Below are positions 1 to 5,408 of a DNA stretch of 6,988 bases, one piece after another. The notes beneath the pieces are model-generated. The model was given only the letters and a program-made list of their open reading frames with translations, searched no databases and had not been told where the DNA came from. A program made the translations under genes and the position numbers. Every line of letters starts with the position of its first letter. Within the stretch, counting starts at the first letter, position 1. This DNA comes from Candidatus Thorarchaeota archaeon SMTZ1-83 (GTDB taxonomy: Archaea; Asgardarchaeota; Thorarchaeia; Thorarchaeales; Thorarchaeaceae): the NCBI GenBank assembly GCA_001563325.1, contig LRSK01000066.1:1-6988 (forward strand), written 5' to 3'.

Positions 1-960
1 CTCACGTGTTCTCACAGATGTCTTATTCAAGAAAACAGATTGGGTGTATGCGGCACCAGAATAAGCAGCAACAGTTCTTTGAAAACATTGGTCTATGGGA
101 ATGTTTCCTCCATCAGCAACAATCCCATAGAAAAGAAGCCCCTCTTCCACTTTGCTCCGGGGACTATGGCTCTCACCGTTGGGAGTTGGGGCTGCAATGC
201 ATCCTGCCCCTTCTGTCAGAACTTTGACATATCGAAGCGTAAGCCCACTCCAGAACTGACCAACTATGTAAGTCCCGAGAAGTTCGTCAACATGGCTCAG
301 AAGAGAGGGAGCAATGGAACATCAGTATCTTTCAGTGAGGCTGCCACCTTGATGCTTGAGTGGAACCTTGAGGTATTCAGAATCGCAAAGAATCGGGGGC
401 TCTACAATACAATTGTGACAAACGGCTACATGACTCCAGAGGCCCTTAACCTCATGATTGACGCAGGGCTGGATGCAGCGAATGTAGATGTGAAGGGGTG
501 CGAACCTCAAGTCAGAAAGATGTGCGGGATCAATCTTCAACCAGTGTTGGACAATATCCTGCTTATTATTGAGAGGAACGTCCATGTGGAACTCACTACG
601 CTCATCGTTCCGGGGCTGAATGATGACATGGAGTGCCTTGAAACCATTGCGAAATGGATACTGGAATATGCAGGCCCAAAGACGCCTTGGCATCTGAATA
701 GATACCATCCAGCCTACGAGTACACCAGGCCATCCACTTCGCTTGGTTTATTGAATAAGGCGAGAGAGATGGCACGGAAAACTGAACTGGAGTTTGTCTA
801 TATCGGGAATGTTGGGATAAGGGGGCTTGAGGACACGGTCTGCCCGAGATGTGGAACCCTGTGCTATGAGAGGCTTGGATTCTCCTCACGAAACGTGGCT
901 ACTGATACAGACGGGAAATGTCGTGAATGCGGATATGATATAGGAATTCATATGATTTAG
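1..960 (+). CDS. amrS: AmmeMemoRadiSam-type radical SAM enzyme, 5'-truncated by window edge
   Basis: Radical SAM protein of the COG1180 (PflA-like) group, closest in layout to the enzyme of the AmmeMemoRadiSam set, whose reaction is not established. The 4Fe-4S/SAM motif CNASCPFC (Cys codons at 193, 205 and 214) matches CxxxCxxC. Just before it, NPIEKKPLFHF is the signature of this family. The C-terminus has a zinc-ribbon-like CPRCGTLC ... CREC (residues 281-288 and 307-310, counting from base 1). The frame is open to base 1 and reads CSHRC ... LGVCGTR, the usual cysteine-rich N-terminal module. The gene therefore begins upstream of the window, and the TTG at 40 is internal. At least 319 residues are visible, so only some 10-25 are missing against a usual length near 330-340. 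Memo- and AMMECR1-like partner genes are not in view. The family call is solid; the symbol follows the family name and is less sure. Confidence 0.9.
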   Translation, partial: LTCSHRCLIQENRLGVCGTRISSNSSLKTLVYGNVSSISNNPIEKKPLFHFAPGTMALTVGSWGCNASCPFCQNFDISKRKPTPELTNYVSPEKFVNMAQKRGSNGTSVSFSEAATLMLEWNLEVFRIAKNRGLYNTIVTNGYMTPEALNLMIDAGLDAANVDVKGCEPQVRKMCGINLQPVLDNILLIIERNVHVELTTLIVPGLNDDMECLETIAKWILEYAGPKTPWHLNRYHPAYEYTRPSTSLGLLNKAREMARKTELEFVYIGNVGIRGLEDTVCPRCGTLCYERLGFSSRNVATDTDGKCRECGYDIGIHMI

Positions 961-1019
961 AAATTCATGACTTGAGAATGGGTGGATTCATATCTTCGCT
1001 ATTGCATAGAGACTGCTGC

Positions 1020-1055
1020 TTAAAACAAAGCATATTGAAGACCACGGCAGGAGGG
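1020..1055 (+). promoter_or_regulatory. Possible TATA element plus strong Shine-Dalgarno for the C_GCAxxG_C_C gene
   Basis: AGGAGGG at 1049-1055 lies 4 bases before the ATG at 1060. It is one of the clearest ribosome binding sites in the window and fixes that start. TTAAAA at 1020-1025 could be an archaeal TATA box with a start of transcription about 25 bases on, near the ribosome site. The TATA part is weak, and read-through from the radical SAM gene (99-base gap) is equally possible. Confidence 0.45.
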
Positions 1056-1059
1056 CACC

Positions 1060-1509
1060 ATGGTGTCAAAGAACGCAATAGAAGCCGCGTCAAAATACTT
1101 CTCAGCCGAGTATAACTGCGCCCAAGCAGTCTTTCGAGCTTTCTTGGAACACAAAGATGCCTACATCGAGGATGGAACTCAGCTCGCCTCCGGCTTTGGT
1201 GGAGGCATTACTCACTCTGGCCAACAGTGCGGTGCCCTGTCAGGAGCAATCATGGCTATTGGTCGGCTAGTTGGGATGGGGATTCCTGACATACAGAAAC
1301 ACAAGTCAGAGACTTACCGAATCTCAGCTGAGTTGCTATCCAGATTCTCAGAGAAGTTTGGGACAATCATCTGCGATGACCTGACTGGTGTGAAGATGAG
1401 TGACAATGAGGCCTTAAGGAAAGCAATCAAAGATAGCCATTTCCAGGAGATCTGCCCCAAGTTCGTGACTGAAACAGTCAGCATTCTAATGGATTTATTC
1501 CCAGACTAA
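1060..1509 (+). CDS. C_GCAxxG_C_C family (putative redox-active cysteine) protein
   Basis: A 149-residue soluble protein with the four conserved cysteines of this family: YNCAQAV (Cys20), QCGALSG (Cys57, inside the glycine-rich ASGFGGGITHSGQQCGA stretch), IICDDL (Cys105) and EICPKFV (Cys132). The length is typical of the family (about 130-160). Members are thought to be redox active or to bind a cofactor or metal through these cysteines; no reaction is established, so none is claimed. There is no signal peptide or membrane segment, so it should be cytoplasmic. The ATG is set by AGGAGGG four bases upstream. It follows the radical SAM gene in the same direction after 99 bases, so a shared transcript is possible but not shown. 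Its stop lies 11 bases from the stop of the convergent gene on the other strand. Confidence 0.88.
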   Translation: MVSKNAIEAASKYFSAEYNCAQAVFRAFLEHKDAYIEDGTQLASGFGGGITHSGQQCGALSGAIMAIGRLVGMGIPDIQKHKSETYRISAELLSRFSEKFGTIICDDLTGVKMSDNEALRKAIKDSHFQEICPKFVTETVSILMDLFPD

Positions 1510-1520
1510 GACACCGAATC

Positions 1521-1829
1521 CTACTTCTTCCATTTTAAGTTCAGGAATTTCCCATCCTTTATCTGGGCAAGGTATCTCCGCCCCTGCATCACCCACATTA
1601 TCTGATGGCCCTCCTTTGCCAGTTTCGCCCATCTGGAGTCCTTGTGCGGATTCTGTTCGATGTAAGTGTATCCTCCTCTCTCAACAAGTCTGACCTTGCT
1701 TTTTGAAGTCTGTTTGATTGGATAGACATTGCCATCTATCTCAACAGTATCAGCCCCATCAAAGATAGCAGCATAGACTGTAGTGGCTACCTCTTCTAAT
1801 TCGTCGACCCGTTCCTCTTCATCAGACAT
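1521..1829 (-). CDS. Small conserved-looking protein of unknown function
   Basis: A 102-residue protein I cannot assign to a named family. It starts with an acidic, probably helical stretch (residues 2-13, seven Asp/Glu among twelve). A compact part follows with short strand-like segments (TVEIDGNVYPIKQTS at 28-42, GGYTYIEQNP at 52-61) and a basic, tryptophan-containing C-terminus (SRWAKLAKEGHQIMWVMQGRRYLAQI at 65-90; KWKK end). Regular hydrophobic/charged alternation and clean codon use argue for a real folded protein rather than a chance frame. No cysteines, signal peptide or membrane segments are seen, so it is probably cytoplasmic; the basic C-terminal half could suit nucleic-acid or protein contact, which is speculation. 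It lies 42 bases downstream of a small membrane-protein gene on the same strand, with a possible TATA box between them. Confidence 0.75.
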   Translation of the reverse strand: MSDEEERVDELEEVATTVYAAIFDGADTVEIDGNVYPIKQTSKSKVRLVERGGYTYIEQNPHKDSRWAKLAKEGHQIMWVMQGRRYLAQIKDGKFLNLKWKK

Positions 1830-1846
1830 CTTAGCTCAATAGGAAT

Positions 1847-1856
1847 AGTATACAGT
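1847..1856 (-). promoter_or_regulatory. Possible archaeal TATA box for the 102-residue protein
   Basis: On the minus strand the 42-base gap between the two small genes holds ACTGTATACT, a TATA-like element 18-27 bases before the ATG at 1829. This spacing would give a leaderless or nearly leaderless mRNA, common in archaea and consistent with the lack of a clear Shine-Dalgarno site there. It is a short match and may be chance; co-transcription with the upstream membrane-protein gene is the alternative. Confidence 0.3.
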
Positions 1857-1871
1857 CTGCTTTAGTGTTTC

Positions 1872-2174
1872 CTACAAGAGTGATGATGTTAGGTAAATCC
1901 ATTCGAAGTGGGGTAAAGAAACCATCAGAGGAAAGAGAAGGAGCGCGAAGGCTGATACTGCTCTATCGAATCGGTCCTCTTTTGCGGCTATGGGTCGAAT
2001 TGCGATGTCAATGCTGACGACAATGGAGAGCAATAGAATCGGAACGAGAGTGGTGATTGTCGTGAAGACTTCAGGGGTGTAGACGATATATATTGAGTTC
2101 ATGAAGATCAGCACAAATGGTACGGCAACAACCTTTCTTGCAAATCCTGTGCTCTCATCATCCATTGATTTCAT
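1872..2174 (-). CDS. Small three-helix membrane protein, unknown function
   Basis: A 100-residue hydrophobic protein with three likely membrane helices at about residues 15-32, 37-59 and 72-88. A short polar N-terminus (MKSMDDESTGFARK) precedes them, and a charged loop RPIAAKEDRFDR (60-71) lies between helices two and three. No catalytic motif or known family is recognised; it could be a small integral membrane subunit or an orphan. Two starts are possible, ATG at 2174 and ATG at 2165 (Met4). Neither has a strong Shine-Dalgarno site, so the longer form is given. It is divergent from the NTF2-like gene across a 165-base gap and followed after 42 bases by the gene for the 102-residue soluble protein, with which it may share a transcript. 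Confidence 0.65.
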   Translation of the reverse strand: MKSMDDESTGFARKVVAVPFVLIFMNSIYIVYTPEVFTTITTLVPILLLSIVVSIDIAIRPIAAKEDRFDRAVSAFALLLFPLMVSLPHFEWIYLTSSLL

Positions 2175-2270
2175 CCAGCAACCAAAACATCACACCAAGC
2201 GATTAGAAGTTATTCTTTTGAATCGTCTGTTTGTATTTCATTATAACTGGATTATAATCAATTGCGGGGG

Positions 2271-2300
2271 TTTTTTATCAAACCACGATTATACATTATA
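2271..2300 (+). promoter_or_regulatory. AT-rich promoter region of the NTF2-like gene
   Basis: A T-run TTTTTTAT at 2271-2278 and a TATA-like ATTATACATTATA at 2288-2300 lie 40-70 bases before the chosen ATG at 2340. Either could act as an archaeal TATA box. The second would place the transcription start near 2315-2320, giving a leader of about 20 bases. The evidence is composition and position only. Confidence 0.4.
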
Positions 2301-2302
2301 GC

Positions 2303-2321
2303 TGGAAGTCTCAAACTTCCA
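2303..2321. repeat. 7-bp inverted repeat in the NTF2-like gene leader
   Basis: TGGAAGT (2303-2309) and ACTTCCA (2315-2321) are perfect inverted copies with a 5-base spacer. They sit between the TATA-like region and the start codon at 2340. This could be a dimeric repressor site or a small leader hairpin. A repeat of this size can occur by chance. Confidence 0.4.
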
Positions 2322-2339
2322 AATCGGAGCGATAAAGGA

Positions 2340-2756
2340 ATGGATAAGGAAAGCGAGAAAGACATCGCCGCGGTAAAGGACATGTTGAATCAATATGCCA
2401 TAGAATGCAACACTGGAAACTTTGAACGTTGGCTCTCCCTTTGGGCTGAAGACGGGACACAAATGCCACCAGATGCTCCAGCCAGAAAGGGGATAGATCA
2501 GATACGAGAAGGAATGAAACCTGTCTTTGATGATATGAAACTAGACATTGTCATCAAGAGTGTGGATGATGTTGAAGTCCATGGCAACTTAGGACTGACT
2601 CGATGTAAATACTCATTGAAGTTGACTCCAAAGGCAGGTGGAGATACGCTTGATGTAATGCCTGATGGAAAGGCATTGACTCTGTTTGGAAAGCAGAAGG
2701 ATGGATCTTGGAAGATCGTATATGATTGCTTCAACTCCAATATGCCTCCAGAATAA
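2340..2756 (+). CDS. NTF2/SnoaL-like (DUF4440-type) cone-fold protein
   Basis: A 138-residue soluble protein with the layout of the SnoaL/DUF4440 branch of the NTF2 fold. It has N-terminal helices (IAAVKDMLNQYAIECNTGNFERWLSLWAEDG, about 9-39), the PPDAPARKGIDQIREGM turn-plus-helix (43-59), then strands ending in ALTLFGKQKDGSWKIVYDCFNSN. DG(S/R)WKI followed by D-x-FNS is typical of the group. Members are small-molecule enzymes, ligand binders or polyketide-type cyclases, and the substrate cannot be read from sequence. I chose the ATG at 2340 because the homology-like part begins there and GGAG (2326-2329) lies 10 bases upstream. A TTG at 2262 would add 26 residues of promoter-like sequence. 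It is a lone gene, divergent from the small membrane protein and convergent with the acetyltransferase (108-base gap with nothing else recognisable on this strand). Confidence 0.85.
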   Translation: MDKESEKDIAAVKDMLNQYAIECNTGNFERWLSLWAEDGTQMPPDAPARKGIDQIREGMKPVFDDMKLDIVIKSVDDVEVHGNLGLTRCKYSLKLTPKAGGDTLDVMPDGKALTLFGKQKDGSWKIVYDCFNSNMPPE

Positions 2757-2827
2757 GCAGAAACAGAACCCGATACAATAGAGCGAGCAATGTACCAAGT
2801 ACTGCATCGGCCACTCGCAATATTCAC

Positions 2828-2835
2828 AAGAAAAA
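2828..2835 (-). terminator. U-rich tract after the acetyltransferase gene
   Basis: On the minus strand TTTTTCTT follows the acetyltransferase stop (2865) by about 30 bases. Archaeal RNA polymerase often terminates at short U-runs without a hairpin, so this may end the lyase-acetyltransferase transcript. The tract is short; confidence is low. Confidence 0.3.
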
Positions 2836-2864
2836 TGATTGAGTAGTGTATAGCATATAATTCG

Positions 2865-3401
2865 TCAGTGTTTGTCAGATGGAAGTGTCTTCTCCATAAA
2901 GATGCAATAGGGTTGATACCATTCTGGCACTTCACTGCCTGGATACATACCTCTCTCTTTGAATCCCGCAGAACGGTAGATCTTCAGAGCTGCTAGCATG
3001 AAGTCTGCGGTCTCAAGGCGCAAAGTGGAGTAGCCTAGTTCCTCTGCCCTCGTCACCAGCATTTGCATCAAATCCTTCCCATATCCCCTTCCGCGATAAG
3101 CTGGACGAATGAACATTCGTTTGACCTCCCCAATCCCCTCTCCTATCGTCTTTATGAGACCCATACCAACCGGTATCTTTTCATCCTCAAGAACAAGGAC
3201 AAACCCCTTCGGTGGTTTGAGAGCTGCAAGGTCATTAACCATCGATTCCACGTATTCATGCGCATCCCCATCCCATTCGCTCATGTCAACTCCATGATGA
3301 GTAAGTATCTTCTCATGATCCCATCTGAGGAATTCTACATTCATCTCAAAGAATTGGTCCTTGTGAACGTCCGCGTTGAACGTGACAATCTTTGCGGTCA
3401 T
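2865..3401 (-). CDS. GNAT family N-acetyltransferase
   Basis: A 178-residue cytoplasmic acyltransferase of the GNAT fold, using acetyl-CoA to acetylate an amine on an unknown acceptor. Motif A is clear: GEVKRMFIRPAYRGRGYGKDLMQML (about 91-115). Its RxxGxG (Arg103-Gly108) is the loop that holds the CoA pyrophosphate. The C-terminal motif B part is ALKIYRSAGFKERG (138-151), where Tyr142 is at the usual general-acid position. The N-terminal FEMNVEFLRWDHEKI and the C-terminal YCIFMEK strand also fit a single-domain GNAT of normal size. The ATG lies 20 bases after the stop of the lyase gene. AGGTGG about 13 bases upstream is a weak, somewhat distant ribosome site, and no other start codon lies in frame between. 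It is almost surely the second gene of that operon. The pairing hints at amino-acid-related substrates, but that is inference. Confidence 0.9.
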   Translation of the reverse strand: MTAKIVTFNADVHKDQFFEMNVEFLRWDHEKILTHHGVDMSEWDGDAHEYVESMVNDLAALKPPKGFVLVLEDEKIPVGMGLIKTIGEGIGEVKRMFIRPAYRGRGYGKDLMQMLVTRAEELGYSTLRLETADFMLAALKIYRSAGFKERGMYPGSEVPEWYQPYCIFMEKTLPSDKH

Positions 3402-3421
3402 CTCGAGATTCGAACCACCTG

Positions 3422-4426
3422 TTACAAATTCGGGTAGCTCATGGCAAAGTCCAAAGCTTTTCGAAGTTTGTCAAGCGACAGATTACCACCTGAGCAGATG
3501 AGTCCTACCTTTCTTCCTTTCAAACGCTCCCGAATCTTATATGCCGCTGCAAGCGGGGCTGCTCCAGCTCCTTCAGCAAGAGTGTGTGCATGCTGTATCA
3601 TCCAAACTATAGATCTCATGATCTCTTGTTCACTCAGAAGTATGAAATCATCTAGATGCTTCCGCAAGATTCTCTGAGGTAGCTCAAATGCAGTTCCAGT
3701 TGATAGCCCCTCTACAGAGGTACGATTGGGTCGCTCAACAAGAACACCCTGCTTCCATGAATCATGAGCTGCTGGTGATGCCTCTGACTGGACCGCGATA
3801 ACTTCAATTTCGTGGTTAATAGACTTGGCTGAGATACATGCGCCAGCCGCACCACTTCCACCGCCTACTGGTACGATGATTGTTACGATGCCTGGCTCAT
3901 CCTGAAGCATCTCAAGAGTGTGGGTTCCAACGCCAGCTATGAGCTCTGGTTCATCTCCCGAATGGATATAGCGATACCCCTGATCCTTTGCCAGAACTTC
4001 ACAATGGGCTTTTGCCTCATCGTATGTTGCGCCATGGAACACTATATCTGCGCCCAGTGCCTTGATTGCTGCAATCTTTCCGGGATTGGATTTTTCTGGC
4101 ACAACGACAGTGGCCTTCACTCCGAATATTCTTGAAGCGTAGGCAATTGACTGTCCATGATTCCCTGTCGAAGCTCCAATAACTCCTCTCTCCTTCTCTT
4201 GATCAGAGAGTTGTGAGATTAGGTTGACCCCTCCACGCACCTTAAAGGCTCCCACTGGCTGTGAGTTCTCATGTTTAATGTACACCTCGGCTCCGATTAG
4301 CTCATTGATAGCAGGGTAGGTATGCATCGGGGTGGGTTTCAAGTAGGGACTGATACGTTCCTGAGCCGCAAGTATATCCTGATACGTGGGAATTTTCAAC
4401 CAGGTTTCATCTCCAGAATGGTTCAT
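3422..4426 (-). CDS. Threonine/serine ammonia-lyase (PLP fold type II), no ACT domain
   Basis: A 334-residue PLP enzyme expected to deaminate threonine to 2-oxobutanoate and ammonia, and perhaps serine to pyruvate. HENSQPVGAFKVRGG holds the Schiff-base lysine (Lys62). STGNHGQ (86-92) is the substrate/cofactor loop. PVGGGSGAAG (186-195) binds the PLP phosphate, and CSGGNLS (311-317) carries the serine that contacts the pyridine nitrogen. PEKSNPGK and AGVGTHTLEML are also typical. It ends right after the catalytic domain, with no C-terminal ACT regulatory domain. It is thus of the short catabolic/TdcB-like or serine-racemase-like class rather than isoleucine-regulated full-length IlvA. Serine racemase or another beta-replacement or lyase activity cannot be excluded. 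It is the first gene of a two-gene unit with the acetyltransferase. There is no clear Shine-Dalgarno before the ATG, but an archaeal-type promoter with an inverted repeat lies upstream. Confidence 0.92.
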   Translation of the reverse strand: MNHSGDETWLKIPTYQDILAAQERISPYLKPTPMHTYPAINELIGAEVYIKHENSQPVGAFKVRGGVNLISQLSDQEKERGVIGASTGNHGQSIAYASRIFGVKATVVVPEKSNPGKIAAIKALGADIVFHGATYDEAKAHCEVLAKDQGYRYIHSGDEPELIAGVGTHTLEMLQDEPGIVTIIVPVGGGSGAAGACISAKSINHEIEVIAVQSEASPAAHDSWKQGVLVERPNRTSVEGLSTGTAFELPQRILRKHLDDFILLSEQEIMRSIVWMIQHAHTLAEGAGAAPLAAAYKIRERLKGRKVGLICSGGNLSLDKLRKALDFAMSYPNL

Positions 4427-4430
4427 TCAC

Positions 4431-4449
4431 GCAATTACTGCCTAATTGC
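4431..4449. promoter_or_regulatory. Perfect inverted repeat, candidate operator of the ammonia-lyase gene
   Basis: GCAATTA (4431-4437) and TAATTGC (4443-4449) are perfect inverted copies around a 5-base spacer. The centre is 26 bases downstream of the centre of a TATA-like box on the minus strand and 14 bases before the ATG at 4426. The repeat would therefore cover the transcription start, where archaeal Lrp/AsnC or MarR-type repressors often bind. The geometry supports an operator; the regulator is unknown. A separate CACGTG palindrome abuts it (4450-4455). Confidence 0.5.
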
Positions 4450-4462
4450 CACGTGTATTTTC

Positions 4463-4470
4463 CTTTAAAA
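4463..4470 (-). promoter_or_regulatory. TATA-like box of the lyase-acetyltransferase unit
   Basis: TTTTAAAG on the minus strand lies about 40 bases before the ATG at 4426. Using the usual archaeal distance of 25-27 bases, transcription would begin near 4440, giving a leader of about 14 bases. No strong BRE purine run is seen upstream. Confidence 0.45.
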
Positions 4471-4531
4471 TGAACGGGATTGTGATACTTGTTTGAATTC
4501 TCCGCCTAGCCTTGAAATAATCGATTGTGTT

Positions 4532-4547
4532 CGAAAAGTGATATATT
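4532..4547 (+). promoter_or_regulatory. BRE/TATA promoter of the CPBP membrane-protease locus
   Basis: CGAAAAG (4532-4538) directly before GATATATT (4540-4547) matches the archaeal BRE-plus-TATA pattern and is the best promoter in the window. Transcription should begin near 4566-4570, about 35-40 bases before the GTG at 4605 and 15-19 before an ATG at 4585. A small inverted repeat TTGGA-G-TCCAA (4554-4564) lies just downstream and may be an operator or chance. Confidence 0.55.
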
Positions 4548-4584
4548 CATCCATTGGAGTCCAAGAATTGATGGGAGTGCAATC

Positions 4585-4626
4585 ATGTCGATAGAGGCCG
4601 GGAAGTGCGTGAATTCATGGCATTAG
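4585..4626 (+). other. 13-codon frame with the locus's best start signal (leader peptide or displaced start)
   Basis: ATG at 4585 is preceded by GGGAG (4573-4577) at an ideal 7-base spacing and follows the BRE/TATA promoter at the right distance. It encodes only MSIEAGKCVNSWH before a TAG that overlaps the start of the long membrane-protein frame. Either this is a short leader ORF, or the true start of the membrane protein lies here and a one-base change has put it out of frame. No leader-peptide function is recognisable. Confidence 0.3.
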
Positions 4627-5408
4627 ATACAGCGAGAAGGATTATACTGCTATGCACAGGATTCAACCTAATAGCTGAGTATTCTGCGAGAGGAATAGTG
4701 GGCTTCTTCTATCAGCTTCTCCCTGTTTGGCTCTTTCTAGCATATTTCACGTTCTTCCATATGATAGCTCATGTAGCTTCTGTTACCAAGGGTTCTGAGA
4801 GAGCAGTTCTGTTTGCAGCAATATCGTTGGGATTGCCCTTCATAATATTCTCCACAGGAACTGCATTTGCAACTGGAGAGATTATTGGCTATTTGACGAT
4901 CATATTCATCATCATGTTTTTCATGTGGGGACTGACTCAGACTTGGTTGCCTCTGGCAGCGGGAGGTTATTTCTTCGGATGGGATATATCGGATTATCGC
5001 TTGAGTGACAAAGGCTGGATTCTCTGTATCGCATATCTCATCGCTTTCTGCGCCTTTTCATTTATTGGAGCAGTCAAGGGGCCACTGTACCTTTACGCTC
5101 TTTCAGTTGGCTTCATTCTCCTATTCGCATACCTCACAATTAGAGAGATTAGAACATTTGAAGAGGGACATCCAATAGGCAGAAGAAAAGAAAGGCCACA
5201 CGTAGATTCGAATTATACTGAGCAGCATTCATTCATTCCACTCTGGTTCATAGTCACTGCTGTCGTTGGCCTATCAGTTGGAACAATCATACCCTTGTAC
5301 TTTGGATATGCCATTGCATTCATAGTCATGACTCTATGGACAATAGTGACAGGTACTGCTTTACTTCTATACAGGAAAGGACATAGTGCATTTCCTTTGC
5401 CTGGCTAA
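4605..5408 (+). CDS. Polytopic membrane protein, probable N-terminal part of a frame-broken CPBP protease
   Basis: A 267-residue frame with about eight membrane helices (roughly residues 13-33, 36-58, 67-88, 92-112, 137-156, 160-179, 211-231 and 235-256). A charged loop rich in Arg, Lys and His (180-209) splits it into a six-helix part and a two-helix part. The six-helix part matches no family I know. The last two helices plus LLLYRKG are where a CPBP protease would begin. Start choice: GTG at 4605 has GAGG (4594-4597) at 7-base spacing; ATG at 4617 is the alternative; a stop at 4569-4571 closes the frame upstream. The frame ends at TAA 5406-5408 inside the start of the protease frame, which lies in another phase. 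I infer one original gene of about 450 codons with an indel in 5350-5408, but two separate genes cannot be ruled out. Confidence 0.6.
   Translation: MREFMALDTARRIILLCTGFNLIAEYSARGIVGFFYQLLPVWLFLAYFTFFHMIAHVASVTKGSERAVLFAAISLGLPFIIFSTGTAFATGEIIGYLTIIFIIMFFMWGLTQTWLPLAAGGYFFGWDISDYRLSDKGWILCIAYLIAFCAFSFIGAVKGPLYLYALSVGFILLFAYLTIREIRTFEEGHPIGRRKERPHVDSNYTEQHSFIPLWFIVTAVVGLSVGTIIPLYFGYAIAFIVMTLWTIVTGTALLLYRKGHSAFPLPG

Noticed and set aside
40..42. TTG as the start codon of the radical SAM gene
   Set aside because: The frame is open to base 1 and the upstream residues form a conserved family cysteine motif, so this codon is internal.
322..889. Long minus-strand frames inside the radical SAM gene
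   Set aside because: These are antisense shadows of a clearly conserved gene, with irregular residue composition.
2262..2339. 26-residue N-terminal extension of the NTF2-like protein from a TTG
   Set aside because: The extension is encoded by AT-rich promoter-like sequence and an inverted repeat, has no family resemblance, and ATG 2340 has a GGAG site upstream.
2498..2935. 145-codon open frame on the minus strand across the NTF2-like gene
   Set aside because: It is antisense to a well-supported gene, runs into the acetyltransferase gene and its translation shows no recognisable domain.
3402..3420. GGTTCGAATC on the minus strand resembling a tRNA T-arm (tRNA remnant or attachment site)
   Set aside because: The flanking bases do not form a T-stem, there is no acceptor or anticodon arm around it, and the site is the 20-base gap inside an operon.
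5350..5408. Programmed frameshift site joining the two CPBP-locus frames
   Set aside because: No slippery heptamer, RF2-like stop context or downstream pseudoknot is visible; mutation, sequencing error or separate genes are simpler.
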